Origin: Bacteroidota bacterium
GTDB taxonomy: Bacteria > Bacteroidota > Bacteroidia > Chitinophagales > LD1
Direction: 5' to 3'
Assembly: GCA_947475165.1 (NCBI GenBank)
Contig: CANJLD010000009.1
Location: 62,001 to 126,000 of the forward strand
Length of the DNA: 64,000 bases
A program made the translations under genes and the position numbers. The notes below the pieces were generated by a model. The model was not told the origin of the DNA. It ran no database searches and saw nothing but the letters and a program-made list of their open reading frames with translations. Below are positions 36,391-45,124 of the stretch, piece after piece. Positions within the stretch are counted from its first letter, which is position 1. Each line of letters opens with the position of its first letter.

Positions 36391-37656
36391 TTACTTGATA
36401 AGCGAGAATCCTGTATATGCCTGCAAAGCCGCAGGAATTTTTATTCCATCCGCCACCTGATGATTTTCGAGAAGAGATGCAACAATACGCGGCAGAGCCA
36501 AAGCACTTCCGTTAAGCGTGTGCGCCAATCTTGTTTTTTTGTTCTCATCGCGGAAGCGGACCTTCATCCGGTTACTCTGGAAGGTTTCGAAATTAGAAAC
36601 AGAACTTACTTCGAGCCAGCGTTTTTGTGCGGCACTATAAACTTCAAAATCGTAAGTGAGGGCAGAAGCAAAACTCATATCACCACCACATAAACGGAGA
36701 ACACGATAAGGCAGTTCTAATTTCTGTAGAAGAACTTCTACATGCTTCGCCATTTCTTCCAGCACTTCGTAACTTTTATCGGGATGAACGATTTGAACAA
36801 TCTCTACTTTATCGAACTGGTGAACGCGGTTTAAGCCGCGAACATCTTTTCCATAACTGCCTGCCTCGCGTCTAAAACATGGAGAATAAGCGGTAAACTT
36901 TGTTGGAAGTGTTTCCAAAATTTCATCGCGCACAATATTGGTAACCGGTACCTCGGCAGTAGGGATAAGATAAAATCCTTCTTCTTTAGTTACATACATC
37001 TGTCCTTCTTTGTCGGGTAACTGACCGGTGGCAAAAGCACTTGCTTCGTTAACCATGTGTGGAGGAATAACTTCAGTGTAACCCGCTTCAACAGCAGTAT
37101 CTAAAAAGAAACTGATGAGGGCGCGCTGCAATTTTGCTCCCTGCTTTTTGTAAACCGGAAAACCGGCACCGGTAATCTTTACTCCCAATTCCAAATCAAA
37201 CAAATCATATTTCTTAGCTAAATCCCAGTGAGGCATAGCACCTTCATGCAGTGTTGGAATATCGCCCACTGTTTTTACTACTTCGTTTTCTTCAGGTGTT
37301 TTTCCAACCGGAACAGATTTATGTGGTGTGTTCGGAATGCGAACGAGAATATCTTTCATCTCTTCTTCCGCTTTTGCCAAACCGGTTTCGAATTGTTTCG
37401 ATTCTTCTTTGAGTGCAGCCGTTTCAGATTTCTTTTTGTCGGCTTCTTCTTTTTTACCTTGTTTAAACAAGTCACCTATTTCTTTAGCAATAACATTTTG
37501 CTTTGCCAGATTCTCATCAAGTTTAGTTTGAATGCTTCTGCGGCTTTCATCAACGAGCAATACTTCGTCAATCAAATTCAGTTCTTTAAAATTCTTTACG
37601 GCAAGGCGTTGTTTAATTTCTTCAGCGTTGTTTCTAATGGCAATTATCTCGAGCAT
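36391..37656 (-). CDS. serS: Serine--tRNA ligase
   Basis: A 421-residue class II synthetase. The N-terminal coiled coil (residues 25-110, rich in Lys/Glu) is the tRNA-binding arm; the catalytic domain has TGQLPDKEGQMYVTKEEGFYLIPTAEVP, the motif 2 sequence SPCFRREAGSYGKDVRGLNRVHQFDKVE, SNFETFQSNRMKVRFRDENKKTRLAHTLNGSALALPR and a typical C-terminus. Length is normal. The gene has 40 bp of perfect palindrome 30 bp before its start. Confidence 0.96.
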   Translation of the reverse strand: MLEIIAIRNNAEEIKQRLAVKNFKELNLIDEVLLVDESRRSIQTKLDENLAKQNVIAKEIGDLFKQGKKEEADKKKSETAALKEESKQFETGLAKAEEEMKDILVRIPNTPHKSVPVGKTPEENEVVKTVGDIPTLHEGAMPHWDLAKKYDLFDLELGVKITGAGFPVYKKQGAKLQRALISFFLDTAVEAGYTEVIPPHMVNEASAFATGQLPDKEGQMYVTKEEGFYLIPTAEVPVTNIVRDEILETLPTKFTAYSPCFRREAGSYGKDVRGLNRVHQFDKVEIVQIVHPDKSYEVLEEMAKHVEVLLQKLELPYRVLRLCGGDMSFASALTYDFEVYSAAQKRWLEVSSVSNFETFQSNRMKVRFRDENKKTRLAHTLNGSALALPRIVASLLENHQVADGIKIPAALQAYTGFSLIK

Positions 37657-37686
37657 GATTCAAAAATTTGAATGGCTAATATAGAA

Positions 37687-37726
37687 ATTCATTTATCCGT
37701 CAGCTTTAGCTGACGGATAAATGAAT
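37687..37726. repeat. 40-bp perfect palindrome upstream of serS
   Basis: ATTCATTTATCCGTCAGCT, central TT, then the exact reverse complement: 19-bp arms. No T run follows, so it is unlikely to be a simple terminator. It lies between serS and the gene ending at 37752. Confidence 0.85.
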
Positions 37727-37751
37727 AGTAAGAAATAAGACCGGGAATAAA

Positions 37752-39593
37752 TTACTGAGTACTAATGCGCAACGAAACATCCCACTCGTCAAACCTTTTG
37801 TTGTTCTCGAGCGTAATCAAAATTTCTTCGTAGCCGTATTCTGTCGTGCTGCTTCCGGCAACGGGTGTCCAGGTGTAAGAGTCGTAATCGGTTTTGCTCA
37901 CCTTTTCTGCTTTAAGTTCGCAGCAGGTTATTTTCGAAGCATTCATTTTATTGTAAACGTCTTTAAACTTCGCATCTGCATCTGCTTTGTTTTTAAACTT
38001 CCCAAACTCGGCAACCACGTCATTGCCGCCCGTTAAAAAGCCTTCCTGAACATACGTTTCTTTAGCACCGGCTAACTGCACAGTGCAGTCCCACCAATCA
38101 AATACATCCTTTGCTCTTTGTGCTCCTTTCAAATTATCGAAATCGTCAGGATACTCTGCCAGCAACGCGTTTAGTTGTGCTGCAAAGCCTACGGGAGGTT
38201 TGGCAGTAGTAGTACAGGTGGTTGAAGTGCTTCTTGTAGTGGAAGAGCCACCGGCAACCGTTATATCGGTGGTATTAATAACAAAAAATATATCGCGGCT
38301 CGGGCGCATGTTGTAAGGCATAAACTTGTTTTCGTCAGCCGGAATTTTTAAGATGGCTTTGCCATCAAACTCGGCTATGCGGTAGGCTTTGTAGTTGTTC
38401 ATTTGTGAGCGCACCTTGTCGCGTTCGCTGAGAGTGCTTATACCGGTGGGCCAGTTTTCTTCGCGGCAGTATTTTGTTACATCTTCAAAATCGGTATCGC
38501 CCCAGTAGCCTTTCAGATAGGCTGCTTTTGTTTCTGTTTCCAGGCTGAAAGTAGAATACATGCCACCGGTGGCGTTAATTTTTGCCGGATAGGCTTTAGT
38601 GTAATACGAAGAGGAAGGAGTGCTGGCGGTTGAGGTGGTGGAAGTGTAACCGGTGAGCGTGTTGATAGGCGAGCCGCTTAACTCCACATCGGTTTTGCGA
38701 ACCACAAAATAAATATCGCGGGTGGGGCGCATGTTATAAGGCTGAAAACTGTTTTCGGCAGCCGGTACGCGCAAAATCCATTTATCGTCACTCTCGCCAA
38801 TTTGATAACAAACATATTGCTTCAATTCTGCTCTTACTTTTTCGCGCATGGCGTAGCTTGAAATACCTGATGGCCATTTGGTTTCGTTGCAATTATCGGC
38901 TACATCGTTGTATAAAGCGTAACCGAGTTTTGTTTTTACCTGAGCCGCATCGTCTTTGGTGGTGAGCACAAAATCTGTCCAGATGCCGAAACTGTCTTTA
39001 ACTTTTGCGCGCGGACCTTTCAAATTGCTCACCGGTGTGTAAGAAGAAGAAGTTGTTGAGGAAGTATAAGATGAACCGGAAGAAGCCGTGTTAGAAGGCG
39101 AACCGGTGAGTTCTACATCGGTTTTGCGCACCATAAAAAAAATATCGTGCTCGGGGCGCACACCGTAAGGCAGAAAACTGTTTTCAGAAACCGGCACGCG
39201 CAGAATCCATTTATCGTCTACTTCGGCAATTTGGTAGCAGATATATTTCAGCATTTGGTCGCGCACTTTGTTGCGTTCGGTGTAGCTGGCAATAGCACCG
39301 GGCCAGCCGCTGGTTTCGTTACAGTTGTTGGCAATTTCTTCAAACAGGGTGTAACCTATCTGGGTGAGGAGTTTATCGGCATCGTCTTTTGTGCGCAGGT
39401 TAAAATCTGTCCAAATGCCGTAGGTGTCTTTAATTTTTGCGGGGGTGCCTTTGGCGTTAAATGCTTTGGTGGAGGTAGTGGTGGTTTCGCCTTTTACGTC
39501 TACCGGTTTAATGGCTTCGCGCTGGGCGGTGGAGAATATGTAAGTGAGTAGAAAAAAAGTGAGCAGCGAGTAGTTGCGAAATGCCTTTTGCAT
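37752..39593 (-). CDS. Secreted protein with three tandem copies of an unknown domain
   Basis: A 613-residue protein with signal peptide (MQKAFRNYSLLTFFLLTYIF). Three copies of a domain of about 115 residues follow, at residues 55-170, 195-310 and 335-445. The first two begin PxAKxKDTYGIWTDFxL-like, include SxYxERxKVR and WILRVPxxENSFxPYxxRP, and end DIFFMVRKTDVELTGSP; the third is more divergent. Ser/Thr-rich linkers separate them. The last 130 residues are unique, with two Cys (DCTVQL, CCELKAE). I do not recognise the domain. It may be a surface or periplasmic binding protein. It lies divergent from the T9SS cargo at 39813. Confidence 0.75.
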   Translation of the reverse strand: MQKAFRNYSLLTFFLLTYIFSTAQREAIKPVDVKGETTTTSTKAFNAKGTPAKIKDTYGIWTDFNLRTKDDADKLLTQIGYTLFEEIANNCNETSGWPGAIASYTERNKVRDQMLKYICYQIAEVDDKWILRVPVSENSFLPYGVRPEHDIFFMVRKTDVELTGSPSNTASSGSSYTSSTTSSSYTPVSNLKGPRAKVKDSFGIWTDFVLTTKDDAAQVKTKLGYALYNDVADNCNETKWPSGISSYAMREKVRAELKQYVCYQIGESDDKWILRVPAAENSFQPYNMRPTRDIYFVVRKTDVELSGSPINTLTGYTSTTSTASTPSSSYYTKAYPAKINATGGMYSTFSLETETKAAYLKGYWGDTDFEDVTKYCREENWPTGISTLSERDKVRSQMNNYKAYRIAEFDGKAILKIPADENKFMPYNMRPSRDIFFVINTTDITVAGGSSTTRSTSTTCTTTAKPPVGFAAQLNALLAEYPDDFDNLKGAQRAKDVFDWWDCTVQLAGAKETYVQEGFLTGGNDVVAEFGKFKNKADADAKFKDVYNKMNASKITCCELKAEKVSKTDYDSYTWTPVAGSSTTEYGYEEILITLENNKRFDEWDVSLRISTQ

Positions 39594-39812
39594 AAATTTA
39601 AATTTTATGAGGGCAAGGTAGAATTTTTTGTGTTTGGATGAAAGACATGTAATGTCTGTTTCTTACTATAAGAAAATGCTGATTGTAATTATTGCGGAAT
39701 GGTCGAAAACTCTTTCATTGTTTCCTGCCTTATTCCCTTATAAAAACCAGCGTTTGTAGTTTATAATATCTCTTTTACCTTCATGGCTCATATTTTACCG
39801 CTGACACACAGC

Positions 39813-41072
39813 ATGAAAAAATTTGGCTCTCTCTTTATAACACTTGTAGTGGCTTATGCTACCACCAATGCCCAGTTGTTTTATAACAATGGAGCCGCTG
39901 TGGCGATTACAGGCGGTGGCATTTTGTATGTAGATGGGGCTGTAGAAAATGCTTCGGGCTTGTTTAGTAATGCCGGGCAAACCTGGATAAAAGGATATTT
40001 CCGCAATGGCGATTTAGCCACCGGTGGCAATGCAGCAGGCGAATACATTGTATATGGCGACTGGGAGAACAACGATATTTTTACAGCCGACCAAAGCCAG
40101 GTGCGCTTAACCGGCAACACACAACTCATCACCGGTTATTCCATAACTACTTTCCACGACCTTCGTTTAGAAACACCTAATGCCCTTAAAAAGCAAACGC
40201 TCGATGCGTATGTCAATCACCTGCTAGCTTTAAACGATTGCGAACTGGCTACTCAGGATTACCGCATGACAGTTACAAATCCGGTAAATGCATCAGTTAT
40301 TCGCAGCACCGGCTTTGTAAGTAGCACCGGTCCTGGAAGATTGACTCGCTATACTAATTCAACCAACAATTATCTTTTCCCTATGGGTTGGAACGATAAC
40401 GGCAATGTGTTGTATCGTCCGGCAGAGATAAAACCTTCGGTGGCTGATGCGCAGTCATTTGAAGGCAGAATGGCTTTTGGCGATGCGAGCAACGAAGGGT
40501 ATGACGTAAATACAAAAGCGGCTGATGTTTCTACAGTAAACACTAAATTTTTTCACCTCCTAAAACAGGTGGGTTCCACTACACCTTCCGATTTATCTAT
40601 TTACTACGACCAGGTTCGCGACAGCACCTGGAGTTCAATTGCCCGGTGGCAGAACGTTCCTGAATGGCAGGATTTAACCGGAACAGTTTTAACGCAAGGC
40701 AATCCGCTTTCGCGCAGAACAAAAGCTTTGTGGATGGATAACGGCCAGGAGCCGCATATCCTAATCAATACACGCGAGATTGAAAACCTGTGGAATTTTC
40801 CGAACGTGTTTAATCCGAACAGCACCGAGCCGGGCAATAATATTTTTCAGATTGTAAATCATGGCGAGTTGGTTACACTTGAAAACATGAGAATATACAA
40901 CCGGTGGGGCGAACCTGTGTTCGACAGCGAACGCGATGGGAAAGATTATTGGGATGGTATGTATATAGGCAAGTTACAGCCAATGGGCAATTATGTTTTC
41001 GTAGCCAATGTGAAAGTAAATTCTACCGGTGAGATAAAAGCAGACGGAGGAAATTTATCGTTGTTGTGGTAA
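39813..41072 (+). CDS. Secreted protein with T9SS type B sorting domain (CHU_C-like)
   Basis: A 419-residue protein from ATG 39813 (MKKFGSLFITLVVAYATTNAQ, signal peptide). The body is Gly-rich and beta-strand-like (GGGILYVDGAVENASGLFSNAGQTW, and further such runs). The end, residues 330-419, is the gliding-motility-associated type B sorting domain: NLWNFPNVFNPNSTEPGNNIF, LENMRIYNRWGEPVF, DYWDGMYIGKLQPMGNYVFVA. It is therefore a T9SS substrate. The PorP/SprF gene begins 10 bp downstream, matching the rule that type B cargo pairs with a PorP/SprF-like partner. Confidence 0.92.
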   Translation: MKKFGSLFITLVVAYATTNAQLFYNNGAAVAITGGGILYVDGAVENASGLFSNAGQTWIKGYFRNGDLATGGNAAGEYIVYGDWENNDIFTADQSQVRLTGNTQLITGYSITTFHDLRLETPNALKKQTLDAYVNHLLALNDCELATQDYRMTVTNPVNASVIRSTGFVSSTGPGRLTRYTNSTNNYLFPMGWNDNGNVLYRPAEIKPSVADAQSFEGRMAFGDASNEGYDVNTKAADVSTVNTKFFHLLKQVGSTTPSDLSIYYDQVRDSTWSSIARWQNVPEWQDLTGTVLTQGNPLSRRTKALWMDNGQEPHILINTREIENLWNFPNVFNPNSTEPGNNIFQIVNHGELVTLENMRIYNRWGEPVFDSERDGKDYWDGMYIGKLQPMGNYVFVANVKVNSTGEIKADGGNLSLLW

Positions 41073-41081
41073 TTTAAGGAT

Positions 41082-42134
41082 ATGAAGAAAATTTACGCAT
41101 TGATGGTTATGATTTATTTCTACGCGGTGACGTTTGCGCAGGATATTCATTACTCTCAGTTCTACAATGCTCCGTTACTTTTGAATCCTGCTCTTACCGG
41201 CTTTACGCAAGGCAATGCGCGCATTGGAGTAAATTACCGGAACCAATGGTTTAGTGCTACGCATGATGGTTTTTTCCGCCCGCCTTTTATGACTTCGGCT
41301 TTAAATGCCGATATGCCGATTAAGATTAAGCGTGATATTCTCGGGGTTGGTTTGGTGTTAGCTAACGACCAGGCAGGAGCAAATACATTTACCACGGTAA
41401 TTGCACAGGCATCGGTTTCTTATATCAAAACATTGGGAAGAGATGATAATCACCGGTTGTCTGCCGGATTTCAAATCGGGTATACTTATCAATCTATCCG
41501 TACCGATAATTTTCAATTCTATAATCAGTTCGATCAGACTAATCAGTTTCAAAGCACCACTTCCAGCAACGAAAACATTTCGAAAACCAAAACCGGTTAC
41601 CTGAATTTAAATTTCGGTTTGCTTTGGTATGGAAAAATCAGCGACCACTTTGCCATGTATTTTGGCGGCTCGTTTTACAATGTTACTACACCTAAGTATA
41701 CTGTTCTGTCAAATCAGAAACGAGATTTATACTGGCGCTGGAATCTGCAAAGTGGTTTGGATATTAAGATTGGCAGAAAGAGCCATATACTTCCTTCGCT
41801 TATGTTTATGATGCAGGGAGTAAATAACCAAATGAATACCGGTATCGGTTTTGGTTACGATATTAATGATGACATGGCGTTGACGGTTGGTTTATATAAC
41901 CGCGTTAATCCCCACAAAAAAATAAACGATTACAGAGGAACGAATGGCGATGCGCTTATTCCGTATGGCTCGTATGAAGTAAAAGGATTTAAAGTAGGCG
42001 TGAGTTACGATGCTACCATTTCTAACCTAAAACAATCCGGTGGCGGTGTGGGAGCGCTTGAGCTAATGCTTGGCTACACCATAAGAAACAGAGATTACGA
42101 CTACGGTAACTTTTTAGTTTGTCCTCGTTTCTGA
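41082..42134 (+). CDS. PorP/SprF family type IX secretion outer-membrane protein
   Basis: A 350-residue outer-membrane beta-barrel. Signal peptide (cleavage near TFAQD), the family opening DIHYSQFYNAPLLLNPALTG, then NARIGVNYRNQW and PFMTSALNADMPI, and a C-terminal strand pattern ending FLVCPRF. PorP/SprF proteins help deliver specific T9SS substrates to the surface, often those with type B sorting domains; here the cargo is encoded just upstream and a PorE-like anchor downstream. Confidence 0.93.
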   Translation: MKKIYALMVMIYFYAVTFAQDIHYSQFYNAPLLLNPALTGFTQGNARIGVNYRNQWFSATHDGFFRPPFMTSALNADMPIKIKRDILGVGLVLANDQAGANTFTTVIAQASVSYIKTLGRDDNHRLSAGFQIGYTYQSIRTDNFQFYNQFDQTNQFQSTTSSNENISKTKTGYLNLNFGLLWYGKISDHFAMYFGGSFYNVTTPKYTVLSNQKRDLYWRWNLQSGLDIKIGRKSHILPSLMFMMQGVNNQMNTGIGFGYDINDDMALTVGLYNRVNPHKKINDYRGTNGDALIPYGSYEVKGFKVGVSYDATISNLKQSGGGVGALELMLGYTIRNRDYDYGNFLVCPRF

Positions 42135-42190
42135 CACTTGATATACTGTTTTTATCTGCCGGTACCGGTTAAATAAGAAACCAATTTTAT

Positions 42191-42198
42191 TATTTTCG
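42191..42198 (+). promoter_or_regulatory. -7 promoter element upstream of the porE-like gene
   Basis: TATTTTCG, 27 bp before the ATG at 42226, in the 91-bp gap after the PorP/SprF gene. It may allow separate expression of the anchor protein. Confidence 0.35.
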
Positions 42199-42225
42199 AA
42201 GCCCTTAAAAAGTCAACCACTGATT

Positions 42226-45042
42226 ATGAAGAATAAATTTATACTGTTCTCGGCATTATTCATAGCATTTCAATTTGCCACGACTAATTCATTGCAGGCG
42301 CAAAGCAAGGAAGAACTACAGGAGTTAATGAATTCAAAATCGTTAACCATAGAAAAGGAAAAGCCTAAGAAAAAGAAGAAGCCTGCAAAGGTGGTAGCTC
42401 AAACCCAGCCGGTAGCCGTTGAAATGAAAGAAGAACCTAAACCGGCAACCAAAACCGAACCGGTAAAGGTGGAGCAAAAAGAAGAAGTAAAACAAGAACC
42501 TAAAGTTGAACCCGTAAAAGAGGAAGCGAAGCCGGCAGTGGTTGAACAAAAGAAAGAAGAGCCTAAGCAGGAGCCTAAAGTTGAACCGGTAAAAACAGAA
42601 ACAAAAAAGGAAGAGCCAAAGCCGGCTGTTAAAACCGAAACGGCAAAAGTTGAGAAGAAAGAAGAGCCGAAACCACAACCTAAAACTGAGCCTGCAAAAG
42701 TTGAACAGAAAAAGGAAGAGCCAAAGCCAGTCACTAAAACAGAGCCTGTAAAAACGGAAACAAAAAAAGAAGAACCTAAACCGGCAGCTAAAACCGAACC
42801 GGCCAAGCTTGAGAAGAAGGAAGAACCCCAAGCCCAACCGGTAAAAGAAGAAGCAAAACCCATAGCCCAACCGGAGCCTGTAAAAGTTGAACAGAAAGAA
42901 GAACCGGTACAAGTAATACAGAAAAGAGAAGAGCCAGTAGTGGTCGAGCCAAGAAAAACTGAAATAAAAGCACAAGACCAATTACTATCTGCCACCGGTG
43001 AAAAATTGAAAGAGCTTCCTGACCCGCAAGCTATCGGCTTCGGAAAAAACAAGAAGCTCGGCAAGAAATTATTTGAGCGCGGAAGTATTTACAATGGGCT
43101 ACGCTACTATGAAGCAGCATTGAACAAGAAACCGAAAAAGACATTCATCAATCAGCCTTTAGCGGATGGAAATTTTTTAGTTCGAGATTATGCCACTGCT
43201 AATAAATATTATAAAACATTGGTTGACCTTGATTCGGTAAAACACAAAAATCTGTTTGCGCTTTATCAGTATGCGCTTACCGAAAAATATCTTGGCAATT
43301 ACGAAGTGGCAAAGGAACTCTTCAATAAATTCAATAAACTGGCAAAGGATAATGATGACTTGGCAGAACAAAGAAAAAACGCCAACCGCGAAGCACAAGG
43401 TTGCGATTTGGGAATTTCGTTCCGCGACAGCAAAGATTTGCTCACATATAAAGTGGCTCATTTGAATGAAAGCATCAATCAGCAGTTTACCGATTACTCT
43501 CCGTTTCTAAAGGATGCCAACACCCTTTATTTCGGTTCGTGGGTTTCGGACAAAGTGATTCTTGAAAACAAAAAAGAGAAATACGGAACCTTCTCCAGAA
43601 TTTACAAAGCCATTAAGAAAGGAAACGTATGGGCAAAAGCAGAAGAAGCAAAAGGTGAAGTGAACACCGTGCAGGCGCACACCGGTAACGCTACTTTCAG
43701 CGAAGATGGGAATACCATGTATTACACCCAATGTTTGCAAGATGACCAGCAACGCATGCGCTGCAATATTTACAAAAGCATTCGTGGTAATGACGGCTGG
43801 GCTGCTGGTGAAAAATTAACCGCACTAAATGCCGAAGGTTTTACAAGCACGCATCCTGCTCTTGGCAAAAGCGAAGCTGGTGACTATGTGCTTTATTTTT
43901 CATCTGACAGAAATCCGGGAAAAGGGATGGATATTTTCTATTCTAAAATAAATCCGGATGGCTCGGTGGAGAAGCCTAAGCAGGTTGGTGCCGCTATCAA
44001 TACTCGAGGCGATGAAATGACTCCGTTTTACGATTTCAAAAATCAAGTGCTTTACTTCAGTTCGAACGGACACGTGAATATTGGTGGCACTGATATTTTC
44101 AAAACAAGCGTAAAAGGTGGTGAATGGACTACTCCTGAAAATATAGGCATGCCGATAAATTCAAGTGTAGATGATATGTATTTTATGTGGAACGATGAAG
44201 CTGAACTTGGTTTTGTGGTGAGCAACCGCACCGGTGGGCTTGGTTTAAAGAGTGCTACGTGTTGCGATGATATCTATGCGGTGGAATACAATAAAATTTA
44301 TTTGGCTGTGAAGGGCGAACAAACTAATGCCGATAATAAAAATGAAGTTATCACGAACGGGCTTGTAACTCTGTATGATGAAGCTACCAATAAAGAACTG
44401 AAAGCATTTTATGCTACAGACGGAAGCTATTTATTCGATTTAGAGCATGACAAGAGCTACAAAATAATTGCCCGCAAAAATGGATTTGAAGATATGTTCC
44501 AATCTATCTCTACCATGGGCAAGCGCGCTAACGATACAACTACCATTGATTTCTCCATGAAGGAAATTCCGGGAATGAAAAGTAAAGTGGGCGAGCGCAT
44601 AGGAACTGTTTACTGGGAATTCAATAAAGATAACCTGACACAAACTGCACCGGATACCTTAAATGCAGTAGTGAACTTCATGAATGAATATCCGCAATAC
44701 GTAGTAGAGATTGGTTCGCACACCGACAGTAAAGGAAGTGATGAATACAATATGAAACTTTCGCAGCGCAGAAGCGATGCAGTTTTGCGTTACTTGCTGA
44801 GCAAAAAAGTTTTCAATTTCAGATTAGAAAGTAAAGCCTATGGTGAAAGTCAACCGGCAGAACTGAATGAAAATCCAACAGGCGTTGACAATCCGGATGG
44901 AAGAACCAAGAACCGCAGAACAGAATTTAAAGTAAACAGCGAATTGACGGCTGAGTTGTTACAAGAAAAACAAGCTGAAGAAGAAGCAGCTAATGCGAAA
45001 AAGAAGAAAGTAAAGAAGGCTACGGCAGTGGAGAGTAAATAG
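42226..45042 (+). CDS. PorE-like OmpA-family protein with KEP repeats and beta-propeller
   Basis: A 938-residue protein. Signal peptide, then a Lys/Glu/Pro-rich repetitive stretch (residues 40-245, built of KTEPVKVEQKEE- and EEPKPA-like words), TPR-like helices (residues 265-385), a WD40/PD40 propeller (residues 395-690, with SDRNPGKGMDIFYSK and STHPALGKSE words), a CarboxypepD_reg-like domain (residues 700-780), and a C-terminal OmpA peptidoglycan-binding domain (residues 795-905: GSHTDSKGSDEYNMKLSQRRS, GRTKNRRTEFKV). TPR-propeller-CRD-OmpA is the arrangement of PorE, which links the T9SS to peptidoglycan. The 200-residue KEP region is not part of the known arrangement and probably spans the periplasm. 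Confidence 0.88.
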   Translation: MKNKFILFSALFIAFQFATTNSLQAQSKEELQELMNSKSLTIEKEKPKKKKKPAKVVAQTQPVAVEMKEEPKPATKTEPVKVEQKEEVKQEPKVEPVKEEAKPAVVEQKKEEPKQEPKVEPVKTETKKEEPKPAVKTETAKVEKKEEPKPQPKTEPAKVEQKKEEPKPVTKTEPVKTETKKEEPKPAAKTEPAKLEKKEEPQAQPVKEEAKPIAQPEPVKVEQKEEPVQVIQKREEPVVVEPRKTEIKAQDQLLSATGEKLKELPDPQAIGFGKNKKLGKKLFERGSIYNGLRYYEAALNKKPKKTFINQPLADGNFLVRDYATANKYYKTLVDLDSVKHKNLFALYQYALTEKYLGNYEVAKELFNKFNKLAKDNDDLAEQRKNANREAQGCDLGISFRDSKDLLTYKVAHLNESINQQFTDYSPFLKDANTLYFGSWVSDKVILENKKEKYGTFSRIYKAIKKGNVWAKAEEAKGEVNTVQAHTGNATFSEDGNTMYYTQCLQDDQQRMRCNIYKSIRGNDGWAAGEKLTALNAEGFTSTHPALGKSEAGDYVLYFSSDRNPGKGMDIFYSKINPDGSVEKPKQVGAAINTRGDEMTPFYDFKNQVLYFSSNGHVNIGGTDIFKTSVKGGEWTTPENIGMPINSSVDDMYFMWNDEAELGFVVSNRTGGLGLKSATCCDDIYAVEYNKIYLAVKGEQTNADNKNEVITNGLVTLYDEATNKELKAFYATDGSYLFDLEHDKSYKIIARKNGFEDMFQSISTMGKRANDTTTIDFSMKEIPGMKSKVGERIGTVYWEFNKDNLTQTAPDTLNAVVNFMNEYPQYVVEIGSHTDSKGSDEYNMKLSQRRSDAVLRYLLSKKVFNFRLESKAYGESQPAELNENPTGVDNPDGRTKNRRTEFKVNSELTAELLQEKQAEEEAANAKKKKVKKATAVESK

Positions 45043-45062
45043 TTTTAATGGAAAGTATTTTC

Positions 45063-45100
45063 AAAAACCCGAACGCAGATACATTGCGTTCGGGTTTTTT
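45063..45100 (+). terminator. Intrinsic terminator after the porE-like gene
   Basis: AAAAACCCGAACGCA, loop gatacat, TGCGTTCGGGTTTTT, then further T: a 15-bp perfect stem ending the T9SS gene set. Confidence 0.9.
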
Positions 45101-45124
45101 ATTTTGCAGTCAATTACAAACACC

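Noticed and set aside
42343-43064. Long minus-strand open frames opposite the KEP-rich region
   Set aside because: They mirror the Lys/Glu/Pro codon repeats and give only Phe/Leu/Ser-rich low-complexity sequence; they are shadows of the real gene.
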